The notes below the pieces were generated by a model. The model ran no database searches. It saw nothing but the letters and a program-made list of their open reading frames with translations, and was not told the origin of the DNA. From assembly GCA_002689995.1 (NCBI GenBank), contig NZIV01000004.1, positions 1 through 33,664 on the forward strand: 33,664 bases of DNA, in the 5' to 3' direction. Position numbers and translations under genes: made by a program. Below are positions 25,540 through 32,927 of the stretch, piece after piece (the first letter of the stretch is position 1; every line of letters begins with the position of its first letter). This stretch comes from Fidelibacterota bacterium. Lineage in GTDB: Bacteria > Fidelibacterota > Marinisomatia > SCGC-AAA003-L08 > GCA-2689995.

Positions 25540-27236
25540 TTTTCATCCAAATTCTTGATTAATTTTTTCATATTTTCCAAGTCACTTTTGGATTCTTTGT
25601 TTGATACTTGCGCAAATCTTACAGCATCACCTCTATCCAATATTTTTTTCATTTCAGTAGATAAACTCTCATTATTTAATTTTTGGTTAATCCATTTTAG
25701 AATTTCATTATTTGAGCGTTCAGCTTTAATTCCAGTTCTTGCATTTATAAAAGTATTTAGTGCTTTTTGGATTGAAGAATAAACTAATAAAGCATCTTCA
25801 CTGTCATTTAAATCTGATATAGAAAGTTTATAAGCTTTCTTAGCAATTCGTGAACTTTTTGTTTCATCTAATCTTGATTTACTTATATTTAACATACTAG
25901 GAAGAATGAAAAAGAATAAAGCTAATACAAAAATAAATATTGTTGATTTTGAAATTGATTGTTGATTCATTTTAAGCCAATTAGGTTTCATTTGATCAGA
26001 GTACCGTATATCTTTTTCTAATAATGCAATTTCTTTTTTTGTCAGCCCCGTTGTATTTGTTCCTATGTTAGCATTGGCTTCTACGTCTAAAGTAATAGCT
26101 TTTGTTGATTTTATACGCCATTTTTTTGAATTTAGGTCAAAATATAGTAAATCGACTTTTGGGATTATTATTTCACCTGAATATCGCGGTATTAAAATAT
26201 ATTCAATTATTTTTGTACCAGATATTTTATCAGTTAACTCATTTTGCTTTATATTAATTTCAGGATCAAAGACTTCTAACTCTCTTGGAAATGTAATATC
26301 CTGAATATCAACAGTCTTTATATTTCCTGTTCCTTTAATAGTAATTATGTAAGAAATAGCCTCATCTTGTTTTAATTCATTAGACTTAATTTTACTACTG
26401 ATACTCCAACTTCCAACAGATCCTGATCGTCCAGAATTAGTTTTAGGAAGTGCAGAAACATCTAAATTCAAACTATTTGTTGATACTGTATACTCTTTTG
26501 AAGAAGAGAAAAAGAAGCTTCGCCGGCCTTTTTCTCTGACACCAACAACTGCGGTCATTGGTTCAATTTGTATATTGCCTGATTTTGTTGGAAAAAGAGC
26601 AATTTTTTTAACAATAGATCCATACCATTTATCATTTCCAATCCATGCTTCTTTCAATTGTAAATTAGATGGTGAGTATAGCTCTTGAGTCCAAAATCCT
26701 TGGTATCGTGGTAGTTCTAAAATATCAAATCCGGATAAATCAGTTTTTGTGTATAAGGTATATGTAAGAGTAATCTGTTCACCTCGATAAGGGTTTTGAT
26801 TATCGACCTTTGCTTCAATAAAAAATTTTCTATCAGGAGTTTGATTATTTTTTTTATTAATTTTAGAAGAATCCAAAACTGAAATTTTTATTGGATTAGA
26901 TTTAAAGGATTTTCCATCAACTTTAATATTTAAAGCTGGAATTTCAGATTGCCCTTTTTTCTTCGGTATAATCGTCCATGATAATGAATAATTGGAAGAC
27001 ATTTTTCCATTAATCCATTGCATATTTGTAGATTGACTTGGCCCCGAAACAACGCGAAAATCACGTAAATTAGATATATTTACATTTGGCATTTCATTTC
27101 CATTTTCGGCACTGACCGTTAATGTAAAAGAATCACCTTCATATAATGTTCGTGGTTCAGCAGAAACTTTAACATTTACTTGAGAAAATCCTAAATTTAT
27201 AACGAAAAAAAATAGAATTAAATTTTTAACTACCAA
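25533..27236 (-). CDS. batD: BatD aerotolerance protein
   Basis: This 567-aa secreted membrane protein has signal peptide ILFFFVINLGFSQ. Repeated beta-sandwich domains follow (about 20-120, 125-240 and 265-375), starting with VKVSAEPRTLYEGDSFTL, which is characteristic of BatD. One membrane helix lies near 415-435 (SKSTIFIFVLALFFFILPSM). A cytoplasmic helical tail (about 445-567) has the pattern ALNTFINARTGIKA seen in the family. The start is TTG at 27236, with GGAG five bases upstream, overlapping the batC end by seven bases. It probably scaffolds BatA/B/C at the membrane. Confidence 0.9.
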   Translation of the reverse strand: MVVKNLILFFFVINLGFSQVNVKVSAEPRTLYEGDSFTLTVSAENGNEMPNVNISNLRDFRVVSGPSQSTNMQWINGKMSSNYSLSWTIIPKKKGQSEIPALNIKVDGKSFKSNPIKISVLDSSKINKKNNQTPDRKFFIEAKVDNQNPYRGEQITLTYTLYTKTDLSGFDILELPRYQGFWTQELYSPSNLQLKEAWIGNDKWYGSIVKKIALFPTKSGNIQIEPMTAVVGVREKGRRSFFFSSSKEYTVSTNSLNLDVSALPKTNSGRSGSVGSWSISSKIKSNELKQDEAISYIITIKGTGNIKTVDIQDITFPRELEVFDPEINIKQNELTDKISGTKIIEYILIPRYSGEIIIPKVDLLYFDLNSKKWRIKSTKAITLDVEANANIGTNTTGLTKKEIALLEKDIRYSDQMKPNWLKMNQQSISKSTIFIFVLALFFFILPSMLNISKSRLDETKSSRIAKKAYKLSISDLNDSEDALLVYSSIQKALNTFINARTGIKAERSNNEILKWINQKLNNESLSTEMKKILDRGDAVRFAQVSNKESKSDLENMKKLIKNLDEKC

Positions 27237-28042
27237 TCTTTCTCCAATTTAATTCTATTTTTTGCTTTATATTTCTTCTTCATTAAGTTTTTCTGATTGG
27301 CCTGTAAAGCATTTAAAATTGATTCTGCTTCTTCTTTTTCTAGTCTTTCTTCTTCTGATTGTTCTAGCTGTTTTTGTTCTTCGTTTTCTTCTTGATTTTC
27401 AGAACTATTTTGTTCTTCGTTTTGTTTTTCTTCAGAATCCTGTTTTTCTTCAGAATTTTCCTCTTCTTTAGAACTTTTTTCTTCACTCTGCTCGTTTTTA
27501 GATTTGTTTTGCTCTTGACTTTCTTCTTCTTCTTTTTCTTTTTCTTCACTCTGCTCGTTTTTAGATTCGTTTTTTTCTTGTTGCTGTTGTTGTTGGAGCA
27601 TCTGTTTAGAAATTTCGTAATTTATTTTTGCATCTTTATCATCTGGGCTCAATTCTAATGCTTGTTTATAGAAGTCCATACTTTCTTGGAATTTACCTTG
27701 GCTATACATTGAATTACCCATATTATATATTGCATCAGATTTTAGATTATTATCTTCAGAATCTAAGTCATTGCGAAATGCATTTAAAGCACCTTCATAA
27801 TCGCCTGCAAGATATTTTAAATTACCAAGATTATATTGAAGACCAGATTTTTTAGGATGTTTTTTTATCAGTTCTTCATACTGAGCTATTGCATTTTGTA
27901 ATTTTGGATCAATTTGTGGAGATGTATTACCAATTTGCGGTGTTTGTATATTTTGCCCTGAAGGGATTTGTGTAAATGAGCTTTTTGGACTTTGACTAAA
28001 TAAAAATGTTATAGAAAATATTGATATTAATAGGTTTATCAT
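27230..28042 (-). CDS. batC: BatC aerotolerance protein (TPR, acidic low-complexity)
   Basis: The start is placed at ATG 28042, where ATGA overlaps the batB stop. This gives a proper signal peptide (MINLLISIFSITFLFS) and 270 aa; an upstream start at 28114 would overlap batB by 76 bases. TPR motifs lie at about 45-145 (LQYNLGNLKYLAGDYEGAL, AIYNMGNSMYSQGKFQESM). Residues about 149-237 are almost only Glu, Gln, Lys, Ser and Asn. The C-terminus returns to the family pattern SILNALQANQKNLMKKK and ends KDW. The low-complexity part contains a 29-bp direct repeat. Confidence 0.88.
   Translation of the reverse strand: MINLLISIFSITFLFSQSPKSSFTQIPSGQNIQTPQIGNTSPQIDPKLQNAIAQYEELIKKHPKKSGLQYNLGNLKYLAGDYEGALNAFRNDLDSEDNNLKSDAIYNMGNSMYSQGKFQESMDFYKQALELSPDDKDAKINYEISKQMLQQQQQQEKNESKNEQSEEKEKEEEESQEQNKSKNEQSEEKSSKEEENSEEKQDSEEKQNEEQNSSENQEENEEQKQLEQSEEERLEKEEAESILNALQANQKNLMKKKYKAKNRIKLEKDW
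27476..27567. repeat. 29-bp direct repeat within the batC low-complexity region
   Basis: Five T followed by CTTCACTCTGCTCG and TTTTTAGATT occurs at 27476-27504 and again at 27539-27567, 63 bases (21 codons) apart. It encodes SKNEQSEEK twice. A shorter 16-bp repeat (TGTTTTTCTTCAGAAT, 27423-27438 and 27441-27456) lies nearby with an 18-base period. All periods are multiples of three, so changes in copy number keep the frame. Confidence 0.85.
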
Positions 28043-29073
28043 TGAGAAAACCGACCTTCCCATTTTAATTCTTTTGTACTTCTTGTTGAAATTAAAAACT
28101 CCATTAAAAAACAAATTAATGCAAGTAATAGAAATATTTGATATCTATTTTCATACTGGCTAAAAACATGTGCTTTAATTTCACGTTTTTCCATTTCATC
28201 TATTTCTTCCAGTAATGGCATTATCGCATTTGCTTGATTTTCGACTCGGATATATTTTCCACCAGCTGTATATGCAATTTCATTTAGAATTGCATCGTTT
28301 AATTTTGTAGTTACAATATTACCGTTACCGTCTTTTTTAAATTCTAATCTATTACCATTATCATCTGATATAGGTATAGGGCCACCAGAAGATGTACCAA
28401 TTCCAAGAGTATGAATCATAAAATCCATCTTTGTTGCTTCTTTAGTTAGATCCATAATATTTCCCTGATGGTCTTCACCATCAGAAACAATAACAACTAC
28501 TTTATATTGGTCTGAATCTTCTTTTATCTGTTCAATAGCAAGATTCAATGCTGAGGATAAATCGGTTCCTTGAGTACTAATTAAATTGGTTGAAATTGAT
28601 TGCAAAAATAATCTAGCTGCTGCATAATCTGTGGTTAAAGGTAAGTGAAGATGCGCAGTTCCAGCAAAAACAACTATACCAACTCTATCTCCTTTTAAAT
28701 TATTTATTAATCTTGATAACTCATACTTGGCCTTTTCCAGTCGGGAAGGTTTTACATCAATTGCATCCATACTTGTAGAAACATCTAGCGCAATTATTAA
28801 ATCAACTCCTTCTCTTTTTAGTTCCGTAAGTTTAGTACCTATTTGAGGACCGATGGCCGCAATTATTAAAAATGAAGTTCCTAATACAAATAAAACACTT
28901 TTTAATTTTATTCGTCCAAATTGTATTCTATTTAATAAAAATTTACGATTATGGTTGTTTGCAAAATTTTTAAATCGAAGATTTTCTTTTTTATTGTAAA
29001 AGTAATTAGAAAATAAAAATAAGACTATTAGAAGAAATAGTGAAAATAATTCAGGATGCTGAAATTTTACCAT
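28039..29073 (-). CDS. batB: BatB aerotolerance protein (vWA domain)
   Basis: This 344-aa membrane protein has N-terminal hydrophobic segments (about 9-25 and 58-76), a von Willebrand A domain (about 88-300) and a C-terminal membrane helix (about 312-330). The MIDAS metal site DVSTS places Asp97, Ser99 and Ser101; VSDGEDHQG supplies the distal Asp. The opening MVKFQHPELF parallels BatA's MIEFQYP, showing the two are ancient paralogs. The TAATG junction with batA and ATGA with batC indicate tight coupling. BatA and BatB probably form the metal-binding core of the membrane Bat complex. Confidence 0.92.
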   Translation of the reverse strand: MVKFQHPELFSLFLLIVLFLFSNYFYNKKENLRFKNFANNHNRKFLLNRIQFGRIKLKSVLFVLGTSFLIIAAIGPQIGTKLTELKREGVDLIIALDVSTSMDAIDVKPSRLEKAKYELSRLINNLKGDRVGIVVFAGTAHLHLPLTTDYAAARLFLQSISTNLISTQGTDLSSALNLAIEQIKEDSDQYKVVVIVSDGEDHQGNIMDLTKEATKMDFMIHTLGIGTSSGGPIPISDDNGNRLEFKKDGNGNIVTTKLNDAILNEIAYTAGGKYIRVENQANAIMPLLEEIDEMEKREIKAHVFSQYENRYQIFLLLALICFLMEFLISTRSTKELKWEGRFSQ

Positions 29074-30065
29074 TAACCAATTTTCCTAAAAATTCCACGC
29101 GAAAGAAATAAAAATCCCAATGCAAGAAATGTTGCTGGAATAATAGCATAATCGTATAAATCATTATAATTATTAAATTCTTTTACTTCAATTTCAGTTC
29201 GTTCTAGTTCATTGATTTCATCATAAACCTGTTTTAAGGATGTGTTGTCAGTAGCTCTGAAAAATTTTCCACCAGTAATCTCTGCAATCTGTCCTAAAGT
29301 TTCTTCATCTACATCTACTTCTACATGTTGAATTATTTGCTGGCCACCATGTAGTCCAACAGGGTAAGGAGCCTTTCCTTTTGTACCAGCACCAATAGTA
29401 TAAATTTTTATTCCAAACTTTGAAGCTAATTCTGCACCAGTTAAAGGGTCTAGCTCGCCTTGATTATTACTCCCATCTGAAAGCAAAATCATAATTTTAG
29501 ACTCTGTGTTACTTTCCCTCAAACGATTAATTGCATTTGCGATAGCCATCCCAATTGCAGTGCCGTCATGTTCTTTTGGAGCAATTTCTATTTGATCAGC
29601 AAAATCAATGAGCACTTCAGTATCAGTTGTTAATGGGCATTGGATAAAAGATTGTCCAGCAAAAACAATAATCCCTAGCCGATCCCCATCTCGTTCTGCA
29701 ATAAAAGATTTAGCAACTTCTTTTACAGCTCCTAGTCTATTTGGCTCAAAATCCATAGCTAACATAGAAGAAGACTGATCTACTACAAGCATAATATCAA
29801 TCACTTCCATGTTAGATTCAATTACTTTTTCAGAAATTCTTGGGCCAGCAAGTGCAAAAATAATTAAAGTGAATATTATTAATTTATTAATTAATAGGAA
29901 AAGTGATTTTGTCTCCCCACTTTTGATAGCTGAGTTTGGAATTAATTCAATATGCGAAAAGCGCATAGTACCTTCAGAGGTATGACGACGTTTGCGGTCA
30001 ATACTAAAGAGTATTGGCACTAAAAATAAAAGTAATAATAATATAGGATATTGAAATTCTATCAT
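29073..30065 (-). CDS. batA: BatA aerotolerance protein (vWA domain)
   Basis: I use ATG 30065 (330 aa), because MIEFQYPILLLLLF aligns with the start of BatB; an upstream TTG at 30107 would add 14 residues. It has N-terminal membrane helices (about 7-22 and 54-73), a vWA domain (about 88-290) with MIDAS DQSSS (Asp96, Ser98, Ser100), and a C-terminal helix with FLALGFLFLSRGIF. TTDTEVLIDF and LLSDGSNNQGE match the family. It begins the bat operon directly; the MoxR ATPase and DUF58 protein that commonly precede batA are not in the window. Confidence 0.93.
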   Translation of the reverse strand: MIEFQYPILLLLLFLVPILFSIDRKRRHTSEGTMRFSHIELIPNSAIKSGETKSLFLLINKLIIFTLIIFALAGPRISEKVIESNMEVIDIMLVVDQSSSMLAMDFEPNRLGAVKEVAKSFIAERDGDRLGIIVFAGQSFIQCPLTTDTEVLIDFADQIEIAPKEHDGTAIGMAIANAINRLRESNTESKIMILLSDGSNNQGELDPLTGAELASKFGIKIYTIGAGTKGKAPYPVGLHGGQQIIQHVEVDVDEETLGQIAEITGGKFFRATDNTSLKQVYDEINELERTEIEVKEFNNYNDLYDYAIIPATFLALGFLFLSRGIFRKIG

Positions 30066-30274
30066 TAAGTAATTTAAGTTTAGTTCTGCTAATGCAGAAA
30101 TTGACAAAATGTTTCTATTAAATTTACGGATATTGAATTATTTAGGTGCATTGGTATTTTTAGAAAATATTATTCCAATATAATATATTTTAGTAACTAA
30201 GTGTAATTCTTGTTTTTAGGTAGAATTAGTATTTTGTAAATTAAAATTTATGCAAAATATATGGAGAATTTAAA
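30066..30274. promoter_or_regulatory. Divergent promoter region of batA and the HMA protein gene
   Basis: About 210 AT-rich non-coding bases between divergently transcribed genes must hold promoters for the bat operon (minus) and the HMA gene (plus). A GGAG ribosome site at 30263-30266 serves the plus-strand gene. I see no clear -35/-10 pair or operator palindrome. Confidence 0.55.
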
Positions 30275-30583
30275 ATGAAATATTTATTTTATATTTTAAT
30301 AGGTTTTAGTTGCTCTCAGTCTGCAGAAGTCACTAAGGTATTTAATATTAATGGGATGATGTGTGGACATAGTTGCCCTATGAAAGTAAAGGAATCCACA
30401 AATGAAATAAAAGGTGTAAAACTATGCGATGTGAGCTATGAAAATAGTAATGCAACAATTACATTTGATGATGAAGTAGTCTCTGCAAAAGCAATTGCAA
30501 AAAAAATAACTGATTTTACATATTATAAAGTTGAATTAAATGATGAAAAAAAAACTTTTTGGGAAAAATTATTTGGTAATTAG
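30275..30583 (+). CDS. Secreted HMA-type metal-binding protein with CGHSC motif
   Basis: This 102-aa protein has a signal peptide; GFSC at Cys13 could be an atypical lipobox, or cleavage may follow SQSA. The mature part is a heavy-metal-associated (ferredoxin-like) fold: VFNINGMMCGHSC, PMKVKESTNEIKGVK, then a strand ending ITFDDEVVS. Normal HMA domains have CxxC; here Cys30 and Cys34 are three residues apart (CGHSC), with His32 between, so metal preference may differ. Cys47 is a further possible ligand. A GGAG site eight bases before the ATG fixes the start. A terminator follows directly. Envelope copper or zinc handling is likely, but the metal is inferred. Confidence 0.82.
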   Translation: MKYLFYILIGFSCSQSAEVTKVFNINGMMCGHSCPMKVKESTNEIKGVKLCDVSYENSNATITFDDEVVSAKAIAKKITDFTYYKVELNDEKKTFWEKLFGN

Positions 30584-30592
30584 TAATTTTTT

Positions 30593-30618
30593 AAAGCTCT
30601 CTTTTTAGGGAGCTTTTT
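30593..30618 (+). terminator. Intrinsic terminator after the HMA gene
   Basis: AAAGCTCTC (30593-30601), six-base loop, GGGAGCTTT (30608-30616): a 9-bp stem with one G-U pair, followed by a T-run to 30618. It starts nine bases after the HMA stop. Its 3' arm contains AGGGAG, the likely ribosome site of the next gene. Confidence 0.85.
30607..30612 (+). promoter_or_regulatory. Ribosome-binding site inside the terminator arm
   Basis: AGGGAG lies nine bases before the TTG start at 30622, good Shine-Dalgarno spacing. The same bases form the 3' arm of the terminator hairpin, so a folded hairpin would both stop transcription and hide this site. Confidence 0.6.
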
Positions 30619-30621
30619 ATT

Positions 30622-30810
30622 TTGTTATCAAAATTATTTTTAATAAAACAGGGTAAATGCTGTGGCCATGGTTGCTTACAATGTCCATATATTCCACCTC
30701 ATTCTGGAGCGTCAAATAAAATTAATATTGATGTATATAATAATTTAGAAAGTTGGGAATTGAAGGAGTTGAAAAGAGCGGGAATTAAGATTCCTGATAA
30801 ATCAGAATAA
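30622..30810 (+). CDS. DUF5522-like Cys-rich small protein
   Basis: This 62-aa protein has GKCCGHGCLQCPY near its N-terminus (Cys13, Cys14, Cys18, Cys21), the hallmark of DUF5522, followed by a polar tail with ELKELKRAGIKIP. The clustered cysteines suggest a metal or Fe-S site; no function is established. The only usable start is TTG at 30622, with AGGGAG nine bases upstream. It directly follows the terminator of the HMA gene. Both proteins carry a CGHxC element, which may reflect a shared metal, though this is weak evidence. It precedes the LRR gene by 17 bases. Confidence 0.75.
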   Translation: MLSKLFLIKQGKCCGHGCLQCPYIPPHSGASNKINIDVYNNLESWELKELKRAGIKIPDKSE

Positions 30811-30827
30811 ATTAATAAGTTAAATTG

Positions 30828-32672
30828 ATGATTTTAATAGTTTTTTTTTCTTTTATATTTACACAGGATTGTAGCTGGTGGCAGACCTACGTTGAAAATA
30901 TTCCAGAAAATATCAATATTGAAGAAAATGATGATAATTGTTTCGGAACGGATGATTTAGAAAATATTCAACAAATAATAAATTCAAATGAAAGTCTTGA
31001 AGGATTTTCACCTTTGGAAGTTGGAAGTCAGACATGGGAAAACCATAGAATTATCTATTTAAACTTATACGGGTCTGGACTGGATACTATCCCTGAAACA
31101 ATTTCTGAAATGACTGAATTGGAATATTTATCCCTATCAGCCAATCCATTAAGATTTATTCCTGAAACTATTAATGAATTAGATAGATTGGAGCGATTCT
31201 ATATTCATACATGTCAATTACAAGAGATTCCTGAGTCTATTGGAGATTTGTCCAATTTAAGAAGTATATGGATATATAATAATCAAATTACCTCGCTACC
31301 TGAAAGTTTTGGCAACTTAGAGGAGTTGGAAATATTAAAAATTGGTAATAATAATTTAGAATCATTTCCTAATAGTTTTGGAAATCTTCAAAACTTAGAA
31401 GAGTTAGATGCAATAAATAATAACCTTGAATTACTTTCAGAAAATTTTGATAACCTTATAAATTTAAATTATATCAATCTTTTTAATAATAATCTGGGTG
31501 AATTTATCAATAATATTTCAGATTTTGAATCTTTAGAAGTTCTAAATTTAGGTAATAATTCATTGGATAGTATCTCAAATGAAATTTGTAGTATATATAC
31601 AAATCTTAACTATCTGTCATTAGAAAATAATAACTTATGCCCCCCTTATCCTGATTGTTTGTCCGAAATAGATATAGGTTCTCAAAATTTAGATTCCTGT
31701 AATTTGTGTGATGAGGGTTATCTATTTATTGATAGTACACCTGAAAATGTTCATATTTTAAATGAATCTAATTGTTTTTTTGAGTCGGACCTTGAAGTAT
31801 TATCAAATGTTGTCCAGTTTAATAATTTACAAACAGTATTTCCTTTTTTTGGATTTAATCAAATTTGGAATAGTGGCAGATTGATTTCTTTAAATTTATC
31901 TTATAATTTTTTGACTGGCGTACCCAATGAAATTCAGAATCTAGAATTTTTAAAAAATTTAGACTTATCAAATAATCAAATATTTTTTTTAAATGACGCA
32001 GTTACGAATGTTCAAAATTTAGAAGAATTAAATTTGACAAATAATCCATTAATAGAGCTCCCTAGCTCTATAGGTAATTTGATTAATTTAGAGAAAATCT
32101 CTATCAGTTCAGCTAATTTGGATTCAATCCCTGAAAGTTTTGGTGAATTAGATTCATTGAATTTTATATTTATTAATTCAACAGAAATTAGAACAATACC
32201 ATCTGGAATTGTAACTAATCAAAATTTAATAGAGTTGAATTTAGTTGGTAATGAAATTGAATCATTGCCAGAAGATTTGTGTGATTTACCAGTATCAACT
32301 TTTATAGATGTTTCAAATAATAATTTATGCAATGATTTTTTTTATGAATGCATTGATTCCTGGGGTATACAAAATTGTTTATTTAATGATGAAGAAATAA
32401 TATCAGATAATTATAGAATCAATAAAATATATCCTAATCCATTTAATTCTAATGTAAATTTTGAAATTTCAATCCCATCACTCCATAATAGGTCATATAA
32501 ATTAGAAATATTGAGTTTAAATGGTGTACTAATTCAGGAAATTGAAATTCCAAATAAAGCTGGCACCCAATTAATTTCATGGCAAGCAAAAAAATATTCA
32601 AGTGGTATATATTTTGCCAAATTAGATTTAGAAAATATATCCAAATCGAAAAAATTAATTCTAATAAGATAA
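30828..32672 (+). CDS. Secreted leucine-rich repeat protein with type IX-like sorting domain
   Basis: I use ATG 30828 (614 aa); a TTG three bases earlier is equivalent. A short signal peptide (ILIVFFSFIFTQ) is followed by two similar halves. Each half has an NCF-DLE-QxW lead-in and then 23-residue LRR repeats of the IPESIGDLSNLRSI type (about residues 60-275 and 340-500). Cys-containing caps such as NNLCPPYPDC and NNLCNDFFYEC end each array. The C-terminus (about 525-614) holds KIYPNPFNSNV, GVLIQEI and SSGIYFAKLDL, the Por/type IX C-terminal sorting domain found in FCB bacteria. It should be exported and attached to or released from the surface. The binding partner is unknown; LRRs suggest protein or glycan recognition. 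Confidence 0.9.
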   Translation: MILIVFFSFIFTQDCSWWQTYVENIPENINIEENDDNCFGTDDLENIQQIINSNESLEGFSPLEVGSQTWENHRIIYLNLYGSGLDTIPETISEMTELEYLSLSANPLRFIPETINELDRLERFYIHTCQLQEIPESIGDLSNLRSIWIYNNQITSLPESFGNLEELEILKIGNNNLESFPNSFGNLQNLEELDAINNNLELLSENFDNLINLNYINLFNNNLGEFINNISDFESLEVLNLGNNSLDSISNEICSIYTNLNYLSLENNNLCPPYPDCLSEIDIGSQNLDSCNLCDEGYLFIDSTPENVHILNESNCFFESDLEVLSNVVQFNNLQTVFPFFGFNQIWNSGRLISLNLSYNFLTGVPNEIQNLEFLKNLDLSNNQIFFLNDAVTNVQNLEELNLTNNPLIELPSSIGNLINLEKISISSANLDSIPESFGELDSLNFIFINSTEIRTIPSGIVTNQNLIELNLVGNEIESLPEDLCDLPVSTFIDVSNNNLCNDFFYECIDSWGIQNCLFNDEEIISDNYRINKIYPNPFNSNVNFEISIPSLHNRSYKLEILSLNGVLIQEIEIPNKAGTQLISWQAKKYSSGIYFAKLDLENISKSKKLILIR

Positions 32673-32927
32673 TTAACTTTTTAAGAAAATTCTCTAATAA
32701 ATTACCATATTGATCTAAAATATCACTTTTCTTAAAATCTAATTATTCTTCTTCAAAAATTTCTTTTATGCAACACTATAAATAAGTTATAATAGAATAT
32801 GTAAAACTTTTTTATTTTTTGTAATTTTATGTAACAATTATGCTAGGACTATCTATTCTTTTGTTGAATGAATATCTCAAAAGTATTATTTGAATAAAAT
32901 TGAACGATTTCAATTTTAAGGAGGAAG
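32673..32927. other. Intergenic region before the PKD-repeat gene
   Basis: About 255 AT-rich bases without an ORF. TTTTAAGAAAA (32679-32689) and TTTTCTTAAAA (32727-32737) are perfect 11-bp inverted repeats with a 37-base spacer. A TATAAT at 32788-32793 is a possible -10 element without a clear -35. AAGGAGG at 32918-32924 is the ribosome site of the next gene. Confidence 0.5.

Noticed and set aside
27374-27658. Phe/Leu-rich open frame opposite batC, resembling a membrane protein
   Set aside because: It is the complement of the Glu/Lys/Gln-rich batC tract; its composition is a by-product of the GAA/AAA codons.
28043-28114. Upstream start for batC
   Set aside because: It would overlap batB by 76 bases and put charged residues before the signal peptide; the ATGA overlap at 28042 is the better start.
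32679-32737. 11-bp inverted repeat as a terminator of the LRR gene
   Set aside because: The spacer is 37 bases, the stem has one G-C pair and no T-run follows; more likely chance in AT-rich DNA.
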